NCBI GenBank assembly: GCA_045576295.1
Contig: JAZNGF010000055.1
Span: 1-64,000 of the forward strand
Source of the DNA: CAVALG01 sp045576295
GTDB lineage: Bacteria; Bacillota; Clostridia; Oscillospirales; Acutalibacteraceae
DNA length: 64,000 bases
Direction of reading: 5' to 3'
Below, one piece after another: positions 25,555-35,700 of this stretch. Position numbers and translations under genes: made by a program. The notes under the pieces were generated by a model. The model did no database searches. It saw nothing but the letters and a program-made list of their open reading frames with translations, and was not told the DNA's origin. Position 1 is the first letter of the stretch; each line of letters opens with the position of its first letter.

Positions 25555-27165
25555 ATGGATAAATATAATAAACGGTTTTATATGCGAACTGTGGCAATGT
25601 TTTTTGTGCTGATGCTTGGAGCATTTTTAGGAGCAGTGCGCATAATTCAAATAATAAGTGATGTAAAATATACCGAAGCGGCAACCAATCAGTCAACCTC
25701 GGCAATTGAACTTTATGATGTTCGCGGCAATATTTACGACACAAATATGGTTCCGCTAACTAATATCGTAAGCCGTGATATGACCGTTTTTTTGCCAACG
25801 CCCAGCGGCATCGAAGCGCTGATTAATTTGGTAGATAAAGATGTGCAGGTGTATCCTTTAAGCAGGCTTTATTCAAAACGCGCGGTTCTTGTTGACTGTG
25901 TGGGCGACGGTTCACCTGGCACGGTTTCGGTGAGCGTTCCGCAAAGGTATAGCGGCGATAATTTAGCTTCACATTTAATAGGGTACTTAAATGCCGAAGG
26001 CAGGGGAGTTTCGGGCATTGAAAAGGGCTGTGATGACCTGCTTTACACAGGAAACAGCGCGGTGTTAAGGTATAGCATTTCTGCGGCAGGCGATATGCTT
26101 GGTGTTGAACCTAAAATTGAACTAAACAATAGCGGCGTTGGCGGAGTGGTTTTAACGGTTGATTCAAGAATTCAGCAAATAGCCGAAAACCAGCTTAAAA
26201 AAGTTTCGTCGGGCGCGGTTTTCATAACCGAAACGGGTGGCGAGATAAGGGCTGTTGCAAGCGCCCCGTCGTTCAACCAAAGAACCCCTTATTTAAGCCT
26301 GCAGGAAGATAATTCGCCATTTCTCAATAGGGCGCTTACTAATTACAGCGTTGGGTCGGTTTTTAAAATCTTAACAGCGGCTGCCGCGCTCGATAGCGGT
26401 GTAACACCCGGCACAACCTATAACTGCACAGGCAAAACGGTTATAAACGGTGTTACACTTTTTTGCCACGAAAAGAACGGGCACGGTGAAATCAATATGC
26501 AAACTGCGGTGGCGCAGTCTTGCAACTGCTATTTTTACAATTTGGCTACCGATGTAGGCGCCGAAAAAGTATATGCTGTTGCCGAAAAATGTGGGTTCGA
26601 GGGTGAGCAGAATATAGGTGCAGGTTTGGTAGTTCCAAGGGGAACATTGCCGGATAAGAAGCGGTTAATAGATTCATCGGCGGCTCTTGCCAACCTTGCA
26701 ATCGGCCAGGGTGAGCTTTTGCTTTCGCCTGCGGCCGTTAGCACTCTGTATATGGCGGTGGTTAATAACGGGGTCGCAGCATCCCCTTTTGTGCTTAAAG
26801 GAAGCATTCCGCAAAACGGGCAAGGGAATGTTGAAAATGCAGGTAGAACCACTGAAATTATGAGCGAGAGAGCCGCTAATATTATAAAAGGCTTTTTAAT
26901 AAATGCCCTGCGCGCGGGAACGGGAACAGCAGCATATAGTGAGGGGTTAGTTTCAGGAGGCAAAACTGCAACAGCTCAAACGGGGCAAAAGGTTGAAGGT
27001 CGAGAAAAGAACAACGGTTGGTTTTGCGGATTTTTTGAAAAGGGTGAAAAAACCTACACTGTGGTAATAATGATTGAAGACTGCGATGTTCAAACGGTTA
27101 GCTGCGCCGAGATGTTTAAAGAAATCTGTGAGCAAATTAATGCGCTAAAGTTTGAAACGGATTAA
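25555..27165 (+). CDS. Class B penicillin-binding protein (FtsI/PBP2/SpoVD group)
   Basis: A 536-residue transpeptidase anchored by one N-terminal helix (about residues 12-35). An N-terminal dimerisation domain begins YDVRGNIYDTN. In the transpeptidase domain the nucleophile motif is SVGSVFK (SxxK) and the second motif is SCN in AQSCNCYFYN. The third motif reads GGKTATAQTG, so the usual KTG is KTA. It cross-links septal, elongation or spore peptidoglycan; which one cannot be decided. ATG 25555 is chosen for its GGGGG seven bases upstream. It lies between a U32 gene and alr. Confidence 0.85.
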   Translation: MDKYNKRFYMRTVAMFFVLMLGAFLGAVRIIQIISDVKYTEAATNQSTSAIELYDVRGNIYDTNMVPLTNIVSRDMTVFLPTPSGIEALINLVDKDVQVYPLSRLYSKRAVLVDCVGDGSPGTVSVSVPQRYSGDNLASHLIGYLNAEGRGVSGIEKGCDDLLYTGNSAVLRYSISAAGDMLGVEPKIELNNSGVGGVVLTVDSRIQQIAENQLKKVSSGAVFITETGGEIRAVASAPSFNQRTPYLSLQEDNSPFLNRALTNYSVGSVFKILTAAAALDSGVTPGTTYNCTGKTVINGVTLFCHEKNGHGEINMQTAVAQSCNCYFYNLATDVGAEKVYAVAEKCGFEGEQNIGAGLVVPRGTLPDKKRLIDSSAALANLAIGQGELLLSPAAVSTLYMAVVNNGVAASPFVLKGSIPQNGQGNVENAGRTTEIMSERAANIIKGFLINALRAGTGTAAYSEGLVSGGKTATAQTGQKVEGREKNNGWFCGFFEKGEKTYTVVIMIEDCDVQTVSCAEMFKEICEQINALKFETD

Positions 27166-27196
27166 TAATGTAGATGATTTAAATAAATGTTGGGTG

Positions 27197-27224
27197 TTGA
27201 CTAATTTGCAAACCGTTGTAAAAT
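27197..27224 (+). promoter_or_regulatory. Promoter of alr
   Basis: TTGACT (27197-27202), a 16-bp spacer and TAAAAT (27219-27224), about 40 bp before the alr start. Confidence 0.55.
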
Positions 27225-27264
27225 AAGATATAAGGCTATTTTAGTTTGCAAAGGCGGTGATTTT

Positions 27265-28449
27265 TTGGAACTGCTTAAAAGAACCTGGGCAGAGATCGAC
27301 CTTGATGCTTTATATGAAAATTTTAAAAATGTTAAAAAGTCTGCCGCAGGCCGCAGCATTATGGCGGTTGTTAAGGCAGATGCCTACGGGCACGGCTGCA
27401 TGGAGATAGCGCCTTATCTTCAAGAACTTGGCTGTGAATGGTTCGCGGTTTCAAATATCCGCGAGGCAATGCTGCTTCGCGAATATGGCATTAAAACTGA
27501 TATTTTGATATTAGGGCATACAAGCGAACAGCATATTTCCAAACTTTGTGAGTATGATATAACCCAAACTGTGTTTTCGGCGGAATATGCCCAAATGTTA
27601 AGCCGTGCAGCTCAAAACCTAAACACAAAAATAAAAGCGCACATTAAGGTTGACACCGGAATGGGTAGAATAGGTTTTAACTGCCGCGAGGGATTTAATG
27701 TTAAAGAAACTGCTAAAGAAATAGAAGAATGCATAAAACTTTGCGGAATAAACTACACAGGCATTTTCACCCACTTTGCAGCGGCTGATAGTTTTGAACC
27801 TGATGATGAAGCATTTTGCAACCTTCAGTATTCGGCGCTGAAAACAATAACAAAAGAACTCGCGGGTAGGGGCATAAACTTCGAAAATGTTCACTGTTGT
27901 AATTCGGCGGCTCTTTGCCTGCAGGAACCGGGCCGCGGAAGCTTAGTTCGCGCAGGATGCATACTTTACGGCCTACTGCCAAGTGCCGATATAACGGTGG
28001 GATTTGAACCACAGCCGGTTTTATCGCTTAAATCGGTGGTTTCAATGGTTAAAGAAATAAACGAGGGTGATTATGTTAGCTATGGCCGAACCTATAGGTC
28101 GAGCGGGAAAACACGCGTTGCAACGGTAACAATAGGCTATGCCGACGGTTACCCCAGAAGCCTTTCAAACAAGGGCAGGGTAATAGTAAATGGGGAATAC
28201 GCACCGATAATCGGCAGAATATGTATGGACCAGATTATGATTGATGTTACAGGAATTGATGAAGTTCGCGAGGGCGATATTGTAACCCTTATCGGCCGCG
28301 ATGGTGAAAATGAAATAACCGCCGACGAGGTTGCAGGGCACTGTTCAACCATTAACTATGAAATAGTTTGCGGTGTTTCGCAGCGCGTTCCCAGGGTTTA
28401 TGTTCGCGGCGGTAAGAAAACTGTGTTCCGCGAATACATAACCGTGTAA
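27265..28449 (+). CDS. alr: Alanine racemase
   Basis: A PLP enzyme that interconverts L- and D-alanine for peptidoglycan. 394 residues. The PLP lysine is in VVKADAYGHG near residue 36. IKVDTGMGRIGF and the second catalytic Tyr region GDYVSYGRTYRSSG are also present. The start is TTG with GGCGGTG just upstream. The family normally works as a dimer with each active site shared. It is monocistronic by promoter and terminator and follows the PBP gene. Confidence 0.94.
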   Translation: MELLKRTWAEIDLDALYENFKNVKKSAAGRSIMAVVKADAYGHGCMEIAPYLQELGCEWFAVSNIREAMLLREYGIKTDILILGHTSEQHISKLCEYDITQTVFSAEYAQMLSRAAQNLNTKIKAHIKVDTGMGRIGFNCREGFNVKETAKEIEECIKLCGINYTGIFTHFAAADSFEPDDEAFCNLQYSALKTITKELAGRGINFENVHCCNSAALCLQEPGRGSLVRAGCILYGLLPSADITVGFEPQPVLSLKSVVSMVKEINEGDYVSYGRTYRSSGKTRVATVTIGYADGYPRSLSNKGRVIVNGEYAPIIGRICMDQIMIDVTGIDEVREGDIVTLIGRDGENEITADEVAGHCSTINYEIVCGVSQRVPRVYVRGGKKTVFREYITV

Positions 28450-28482
28450 GGTCGCGTTGTTTTAAATAAAATAGAAACTTTG

Positions 28483-28515
28483 GGTGGCACTTTTTTAATG
28501 TGCCGCCTTTTCTTT
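28483..28515 (+). terminator. Terminator of alr
   Basis: GGTGGCAC, TTTTTTAAT loop, GTGCCGCC (28483-28507, one G-T pair), then TTTTCTTT. Confidence 0.8.
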
Positions 28516-28615
28516 ATTTATTGTTGATTTTATAGGCTTTTTGCTGAAAAGGTTTGATTTTTATGAGATATTTATGAAATTAATGAAAATATTGTAATTT
28601 ATGAGCAAAAAGGCC

Positions 28616-28644
28616 TTGACAGTTGATTTAACTTGTAATATAAT
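28616..28644 (+). promoter_or_regulatory. Consensus promoter of rpoBC
   Basis: TTGACA (28616-28621), a 17-bp spacer and TATAAT (28639-28644), matching both sigma-A hexamers exactly. It lies about 200 bp before rpoB, leaving a long leader. No rplJ or rplL precedes rpoB. Confidence 0.88.
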
Positions 28645-28671
28645 TGTAAATTGCCTAATGATGTGATATTA

Positions 28672-28810
28672 TACCCCATTATATCTACCAAATGGGGTAG
28701 GGGGATTTATGGCATTCGGGTTTTCTGGCTTAAAATGCGGTTTAAAGCCTGAAAATAAAAGTGCCTTCCGCTATTTGTCCTTTTTTAAATAGGCACAACA
28801 AAAGGCGGAA
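28672..28810 (+). promoter_or_regulatory. Structured leader of rpoB
   Basis: The leader holds several pairings. TACCCCATT (28672-28680) pairs with AATGGGGTA (28691-28699). GGCTTAAA and TTTAAAGCC form an imperfect stem at 28726-28749. GTGCC plus TATTT (28761-28776) pair with AAATA plus GGCAC (28787-28796). TTCCGC (28766-28771) can instead pair with GCGGAA (28805-28810), excluding part of the previous stem. Competing stems overlapping a short ORF suggest attenuation-like control, which is inference. Confidence 0.5.
28709..28792 (+). CDS. Possible 27-residue leader peptide upstream of rpoB
   Basis: ATG at 28709 follows AGGGGG by four bases and is read for 27 codons to TAG at 28790-28792. The peptide begins MAFGFSGLKCGLKPENK and ends YLSFFK. 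Part of its ribosome site lies in the 3' arm of the hairpin at 28672-28699, and its codons span the alternative stems near 28761-28796. It may be a leader peptide whose translation shifts the leader fold. No known family. Confidence 0.35.
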   Translation: MAFGFSGLKCGLKPENKSAFRYLSFFK

Positions 28811-28844
28811 AAGAACCAAATAATTTAAGGAGTGATGCAAGCTT

Positions 28845-31800
28845 ATGACGAATTCTGTGAACGTTAAACCTGTGAAATTCGGCCGCAACGAGAGAATGAG
28901 CTTTTCAAAAATCAATGAGGTTATTGATATACCAAACCTTATAGAAATCCAAAAGAACTCATATCGTTGGTTCCTTGAAGAGGGCTTGAACGAGGTATTT
29001 CGCGATATGTCCTCAATTACCGATTATTCAGGAAACCTAATTCTTGATTTCATAAGCTACCGCCTTGACGATAAGCCGAAATATACTATTGCCGAATGTA
29101 AGGAAAGGGATGCAACCTATGCAAAGCCCCTTCGTGTTCTTGCGCGCCTGCAGAACACGGAAACCGGTGAAATCAAAGAAAACGAAGTGTTTATGGGCGA
29201 TTTCCCCATAATGACCGAATCGGGCACCTTTGTAATTAACGGTGCTGAACGTGTTGTTGTTTCACAGCTCGTTCGTTCGCCCGGTGTTTACTTCGATTGC
29301 GAGCAAGACAAAACCGGTAGGTATTTGTTCAGCTCAACCATTATCCCGAACCGTGGTGCATGGCTTGAATACGAAACCGACCTTAACGGTATATTATATG
29401 TAAGAATAGATAAGAACCGCAAGCTTCCGTTGAGTACCTTTGTTCGCTCACTCGGTGTTCAGTCGAACCTCGAGATCGACGAGCTTTTAGGTGAAGACGA
29501 GCGTATGACCGCAACATACGCAAAAGATACCACAACCGATACCGAATCGGCACTTGTTGAGGTATACAGAAAGCTTCGCCCGGGCGAACCTGCCACGGTT
29601 GACGGCGCTCAAACCCACATATCACAATTATTCTTCGACCCAAGAAGGTATGACCTTTCACGCGTGGGCCGTTATAAATACAACCTTAAATTAGCCTTAG
29701 CTGCAAGAATAACAGGCCGTGTGCTTTCAAGGCCTGCGGTTGACCCAATGACTGGTGAAATCCTTGCAGAGGTTGATTCTAAGCCTATCACTAAAGAACT
29801 CGCCCTTGAACTTGAAAGAAGGGGCGTTAGTGAAGTATACCTCGACGTTCTCGAAAATGAAGGCGAACGCATTGAGGTTAAGGTGTTAACCAATAATATG
29901 GTTGACATTAACGATTTCATCACCTTTGATATTTCCGACCTTGGAATTAAAGAAAAGGTTAGCTTCAGTGTGCTTAGGAATATCCTTGAAACTGTTGACG
30001 GTGAGGAAGAAATTAAAGAAGCTCTTGCCGCTAATATGGATAAACTTGTTCCTAACCACATCACACTTGATGATATTTTCGCATCGGTTAACTACTTCTT
30101 GGGCCTTGCTCACGGCGTAGGTAATGTTGACGATATCGACCATTTAGGAAACCGCCGCATTCGTTCTGTTGGTGAGCTTTTGCAGAACCAGTTCAGAATT
30201 GGTTTCTCAAGAATGGAAAGGGTTGTTCGCGAAAAGATGACAATCCAGGCGCAGGATGTTGATACAATCACTCCTCAGTCGCTTATTAATATCCGCCCTG
30301 TTGTTGCGGCTATTAAGGAATTCTTTGGTTCATCACCGCTTTCGCAGTTCATGGATCAAACCAACCCGCTTTCAGAGCTTACTCATAAGCGCCGTCTTTC
30401 GGCTCTCGGCCCCGGCGGTCTTTCACGTGATCGCGCCGGATTCGAGGTTCGTGACGTTCACTACACCCACTATGGCCGTATGTGCCCGATTGAAACTCCT
30501 GAAGGCCCCAACATCGGTCTTATATCATATCTTGCAACATTCGCAAAGATTAACGAATACGGCTTTATTGAGTCCCCTTACCGCAAAATCGATAAGGAAA
30601 CAGGCCGTGTGCTTGATGAGGTTGTTTACCTCTCGGCCGACCTTGAGGATGAATATATCATTGCCCAGGCAAATGAACCGTTAGATGAGAACGGACATTT
30701 TATTCGCCCGAAGGTTAATGCACGTTATAAAGATGAATTCTTAGAAATCGAAGCCAACAGGGCCGACCTTATGGACGTTTCGCCTAAGATGGTGGTTTCG
30801 GTTGCTACAGCTATGATTCCGTTCCTTGAAAACGACGATACCAACCGTGCTCTTATGGGTTCAAACATGCAGAAGCAGGCAGTTCCGCTTCTTAAAACCG
30901 ATAGCCCGATTGTTGGTACCGGTATGGAATACAAAGCCGCTGTTGATTCAGGCGTTGTTGTGCTTGCAAAGCGTGCAGGTACTGTTGTTGCAGCAAGCGC
31001 ATCAAAAATCAAGGTTAAGGCTGATAACGGCGAAATCGACGAATACGAGCTTATTAAGTTCCTTCGTTCAAACCACACCACCTGTATTAACCAGCGCCCG
31101 ATTGTTGACGTTGGCCAAAGGGTTGAAGAAGGCGAAGTTATTGCCGACGGCCCCGCAACCTGCAACGGTGAAATTTCACTCGGTAAGAATGCACTTATCG
31201 GCTTTATGACCTGGGAAGGTTATAACTACGAGGACGCTGTTCTTATCAACCAAAGGCTTGTTAGAGAAGATGTTTACACCTCTATTCATATTGAAGAATA
31301 CGAAACTGAAGCGCGCGACACCAAGTTAGGTCCCGAAGAAATCACAAGGGATATCCCCAATGTTGGTGACGATGCACTTAAAAACCTCGACGAGCGCGGC
31401 ATTATCCGCGTAGGTGCAGAGGTTCGCACAGGTGATATCCTTGTTGGTAAGGTAACACCTAAGGGTGAAACCGAATTAACCGCAGAAGATAGGCTTCTTC
31501 GCGCAATCTTTGGCGAAAAGGCAAGGGAAGTTAGAGATACTTCACTTCGCGTTCCTCACGGCGAATACGGCACCGTTATTGATGTTAAGGTGTTCGATCG
31601 CAGCAATTCATCAGAACTAAACCCCGGCGTTAACCTTGTTGTTCGTTGCTACATTGCCCAGAAGAGAAAAATCTCGGTCGGTGATAAGATGGCCGGACGC
31701 CACGGTAACAAGGGTGTTGTTTCAAGAATACTTCCAAGCGAAGATATGCCATTCTTAGAAGACGGCACACCGCTTGATATTGTTCTTAATCCTCTCGGCG

Positions 31801-32756
31801 TTCCTTCTCGTATGAACATCGGTCAGGTGCTTGAGGTTCACTTAGGCTATGCCGCTAAGGCCCTTGGCTGGAAGGTTTGCACCCCTGTATTCGACGGTGC
31901 GCATGAGGAAGACATATACAATGCCTTCATTCAGGCAGGTATGTGCCGCGACATTAAGTTCAACAGCGAAAACAAGCGTTTCTTAGAGCCGCTTGAGGGT
32001 AAAACATTTGTAACCCAAACTGTTAACCCTGAAACCGGCGAGAAAACCCTTGAAAAGCTGCCTAAAGAGGTAACCGAAAACCTCGAAGAAATGACAAAGC
32101 TTGCTATTGACGGAACCTTAAAGGTTGTTGATGGTAAAACCAAGTTATACGACGGCCGTACAGGTGAAGCGTTTGATAACCCTGTAACCGTTGGTTATAT
32201 GTACTACCTTAAACTGCATCACCTTGTTGACGATAAGATTCACGCCCGTTCAATCGGTCCATACTCACTCGTTACCCAGCAGCCCTTGGGCGGTAAAGCT
32301 CAGTTTGGTGGCCAGCGTTTCGGTGAAATGGAAGTTTGGGCACTTGAAGCTTACGGTGCAGCATACACCCTTCAAGAGATTCTTACCGTTAAGTCAGACG
32401 ATGTTGTTGGCCGTGTAGATACCTACGAAGCCATTGTTAAGGGTAAAAATGTTCCGAAACCGGGCATACCCGAATCATTTAAGGTTCTTATTAAAGAATT
32501 ACAGTCGCTCGGTCTTGATATCAAGGTTCTCGACCACGATAACAACGAAATCGACCTTAAGCAGAATTTTGACGATGATGGTTACGGCCTTGCAGCACCA
32601 AAATTCACAGAGGACGAAGCAATGAATGAAACCCTCGTTGCAGATAACCTTGAAGGCTACACCTTACAGGATGAAGAGGGCAACGACATCGCCGAAGAAT
32701 TCACAGAACAGTCAGGTGATGTATATGACACTACCGAGAATGACATTGAAGAATAA
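28845..32756 (+). CDS. rpoB: DNA-directed RNA polymerase subunit beta
   Basis: The 1303-residue catalytic beta subunit of RNA polymerase. It starts with the typical RMSFSKINEVIDIPNLIEIQ region. The rifampicin pocket reads QFMDQTNPLSELTHKRRLSA followed by LGPGGLSRDRAG. All usual resistance positions (Asp516, His526, Ser531 in E. coli numbering) are wild type. Further hallmarks are GDKMAGRHGNKGV and the C-terminal GGKAQFGGQRFGEMEVWALE. An acidic tail (EEFTEQSGDVYDTTENDIEE) follows. AAGGAG lies 11 bases upstream of the ATG. It is co-transcribed with rpoC, 17 bp downstream. Confidence 0.97.
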   Translation: MTNSVNVKPVKFGRNERMSFSKINEVIDIPNLIEIQKNSYRWFLEEGLNEVFRDMSSITDYSGNLILDFISYRLDDKPKYTIAECKERDATYAKPLRVLARLQNTETGEIKENEVFMGDFPIMTESGTFVINGAERVVVSQLVRSPGVYFDCEQDKTGRYLFSSTIIPNRGAWLEYETDLNGILYVRIDKNRKLPLSTFVRSLGVQSNLEIDELLGEDERMTATYAKDTTTDTESALVEVYRKLRPGEPATVDGAQTHISQLFFDPRRYDLSRVGRYKYNLKLALAARITGRVLSRPAVDPMTGEILAEVDSKPITKELALELERRGVSEVYLDVLENEGERIEVKVLTNNMVDINDFITFDISDLGIKEKVSFSVLRNILETVDGEEEIKEALAANMDKLVPNHITLDDIFASVNYFLGLAHGVGNVDDIDHLGNRRIRSVGELLQNQFRIGFSRMERVVREKMTIQAQDVDTITPQSLINIRPVVAAIKEFFGSSPLSQFMDQTNPLSELTHKRRLSALGPGGLSRDRAGFEVRDVHYTHYGRMCPIETPEGPNIGLISYLATFAKINEYGFIESPYRKIDKETGRVLDEVVYLSADLEDEYIIAQANEPLDENGHFIRPKVNARYKDEFLEIEANRADLMDVSPKMVVSVATAMIPFLENDDTNRALMGSNMQKQAVPLLKTDSPIVGTGMEYKAAVDSGVVVLAKRAGTVVAASASKIKVKADNGEIDEYELIKFLRSNHTTCINQRPIVDVGQRVEEGEVIADGPATCNGEISLGKNALIGFMTWEGYNYEDAVLINQRLVREDVYTSIHIEEYETEARDTKLGPEEITRDIPNVGDDALKNLDERGIIRVGAEVRTGDILVGKVTPKGETELTAEDRLLRAIFGEKAREVRDTSLRVPHGEYGTVIDVKVFDRSNSSELNPGVNLVVRCYIAQKRKISVGDKMAGRHGNKGVVSRILPSEDMPFLEDGTPLDIVLNPLGVPSRMNIGQVLEVHLGYAAKALGWKVCTPVFDGAHEEDIYNAFIQAGMCRDIKFNSENKRFLEPLEGKTFVTQTVNPETGEKTLEKLPKEVTENLEEMTKLAIDGTLKVVDGKTKLYDGRTGEAFDNPVTVGYMYYLKLHHLVDDKIHARSIGPYSLVTQQPLGGKAQFGGQRFGEMEVWALEAYGAAYTLQEILTVKSDDVVGRVDTYEAIVKGKNVPKPGIPESFKVLIKELQSLGLDIKVLDHDNNEIDLKQNFDDDGYGLAAPKFTEDEAMNETLVADNLEGYTLQDEEGNDIAEEFTEQSGDVYDTTENDIEE

Positions 32757-32773
32757 GAAAGGGGCAGTAATTG

Positions 32774-35700
32774 ATGGAGCATATTGAATTTGAATCAATA
32801 AAAATCGGCCTTGCATCTCCTGAACAGATTAGAAGCTGGTCTTATGGCGAGGTTAAAAAGCCCGAAACTATTAATTACCGCACACTTAAGCCCGAACGCG
32901 ACGGACTCTTTTGCGAAAGGATTTTCGGGCCGCAGAAGGACTGGGAATGCCACTGCGGTAAATATAAAAGAGTTCGTTACAAGGGCAAGATTTGCGATAA
33001 GTGCGGCGTTGAGGTTACCAACTCAAAGGTAAGGCGCGAACGTATGGGCTCTATTGAGCTTGCAACACCCGTTTCGCATATTTGGTATTACAAAACCATT
33101 CCTTCAAGAATGGGTCTTGTGCTTGATGTTACACCCCGTGTGCTCGAACAGGTCATTTATTTCTCGAAATATATTGTAATCGATCCGGGCGACACACCTC
33201 TTGAGAAAAAGCAGCTTTTATCAGAGGCTGAATATAACGAAATGCGCGAAAAGTACGAGGACGATTTCAAGGCCGGAATGGGCGCTGAGTCTATTAAAGA
33301 ACTTTTATGCGAGATCGACCTTGATAAGGAATGCCAGTCATTAAAAGAAGAGCTGGAAGGCGCAACAGGGCAGAAGAGAACAAGGCTTTTAAAACGCCTT
33401 GAGGTTATGGAAGCATTCCGCCTTTCGGGCAACCGCCCTGAGTGGATGATCCTTGACGTTCTGCCGGTTATCCCGCCCGATATTCGCCCGATGGTACAGC
33501 TTGATGGTGGTCGCTTTGCAACAAGCGACTTAAACGACCTGTACCGCCGTGTTATCAACCGTAACAACCGCCTTAAAAAGCTGTTAGAGCTTGATGCACC
33601 TGATATTATCGTTCGCAACGAGAAGAGAATGCTTCAAGAAGCGGTTGATGCCCTTATTGATAACGGCCGCCGCGGCAAGCCTGTTACAGGCCCCAACAAT
33701 CGCGCGTTAAAATCGCTTTCCGATATGCTTAAAGGTAAGCAGGGCCGTTTCCGTCAGAACCTTCTTGGTAAACGTGTTGACTATTCAGGTCGTTCGGTTA
33801 TCGTTGTAGGCCCTGAACTTAAAATGTATCAATGCGGTCTTCCTAAAGAAATGGCGCTTGAACTTTTCAAACCGTTTGTTATGAAACGCTTGGTTGAGAT
33901 TGGCGCAGTTAAAAATATTAAAAAGGCTCGCAAGATGGTTGAGCGTGCAGATAATGCCGTTTGGGATGCTCTTGAAATAGTAATTAAAGATCACCCTGTA
34001 TTCCTCAACCGTGCGCCAACACTTCACCGCTTAGGTATTCAGGCGTTTGAGCCCGTGTTGGTAGAGGGTCGTGCAATTAAATTGCACCCACTTACATGTA
34101 CAGCATTTAACGCCGACTTCGACGGTGACCAAATGGCTGTTCACGTTCCGCTTTCAGCCGAAGCACAGGCAGAAGCTCGCTTCCTTATGCTTGCGGCTAA
34201 CAACCTTTTAAAACCGTCAGACGGTAAGCCGGTTACTGTTCCTACACAGGATATGGTTCTTGGTTCATACTACCTTACAATTGTCCAGCCTGATGAAAAG
34301 GGAGCAAACCACGTATATCGCGATGTTAACGAAGCTATTATGGCTTATGGCAACGGTGAAGTTGGCCTTCACGCACCTATCCGTGTTCGTATCACTAAAA
34401 ACGGCGAATCGGCACTTGTTTGGTGTACTGTAGGTGTTATCATCTTCAACCAGTCAATTCCGCAGGACCTTGGCTTTGTTGACCGTTCGGTTCCTGAAAA
34501 CCGCTTTAAGTTTGAAATCAGTTTCTCGCTTAAAGATTCTAAAGCTAACACTGTTAATTCGCTTGACGATATTATTCAGTATAAGGTTGGCAAGAAACAG
34601 CTTGGTAAGATTATCGATGCTTGCATTGAAAAGCACGGCACATCTGAAACCGCTGTTGTTCTTGATAATATTAAGGCAACCGGTTATAAGTATTCAACCA
34701 AGGGTGCTGTTACAGTTGCCGTTGCCGATGCTGTTATTCCGCCTGTTAAGGCTGAACACATTTCTGAGGCTGAAAAGAAGATCGACAAGGTTACAAGAGA
34801 CTATCGCCGCGGCTTTATGAGCAACGATGAAAGGCTCGGCCAAGTAGTTAAGATTTGGAATAACGCCACCAACGACATTGGTGAAGCGCTGAAAGACAAC
34901 CTTGACGAATTCAACCCAATATTCATGATGGCCGATTCAGGCGCCCGTGGTTCTATGAGCCAGATCAGGCAGCTTGCAGGTATGCGCGGACTTATTTCGA
35001 ACACCGCAGGTAAGGTTATCGAAGTTCCGATTCGTGCTAACTACCGTGAAGGTCTTAACGTACTTGAATACTTCATTTCTTCGCGTGGTGCGCGTAAAGG
35101 TCTTGCTGATACCGCGCTTCGTACCGCCGACTCGGGTTACCTTACCCGTAGGCTTGTTGACGTTGCTCAGGATGTTATCATCCGTGAAGACGACTGCCAC
35201 ACCGAAGAAGGCTTAATGGTTTATGCAATTAAAGAAGGCAACCAGGTTATTGAACCGCTTGAAGAACGTCTTGTTGGTCGTTATCTTCTTCACGACCTTG
35301 TTGATGAAGAAACAGGCGAAGTTATTGTAGACTCTAACCATATGATGACATCAGATGATGCGAGAAAGATCACCTCTTTAGGCATTGAACAGATTGAAAT
35401 CAGATCTATCCTTTCTTGCCGCACCCATCACGGTGTATGTAAGAAGTGTTATGGTATGAACCTTGCAACCGCAAGCCCTGTTACCAAGGGTGAGGCTGTT
35501 GGTATCATTGCAGCTCAGTCAATCGGTGAACCCGGTACACAGCTTACAATGCGTACTTTCCACACCGGTGGTATCGCATCGGCAGAAGATATTACACAGG
35601 GTCTTCCCCGTGTTGAAGAACTTTTCGAAGCACGTAGGCCTAAGAGAAGCGGTATTATCGCTGAAATTTCGGGTACAGTTTCGTTTTCGGAAGAAAAGAA

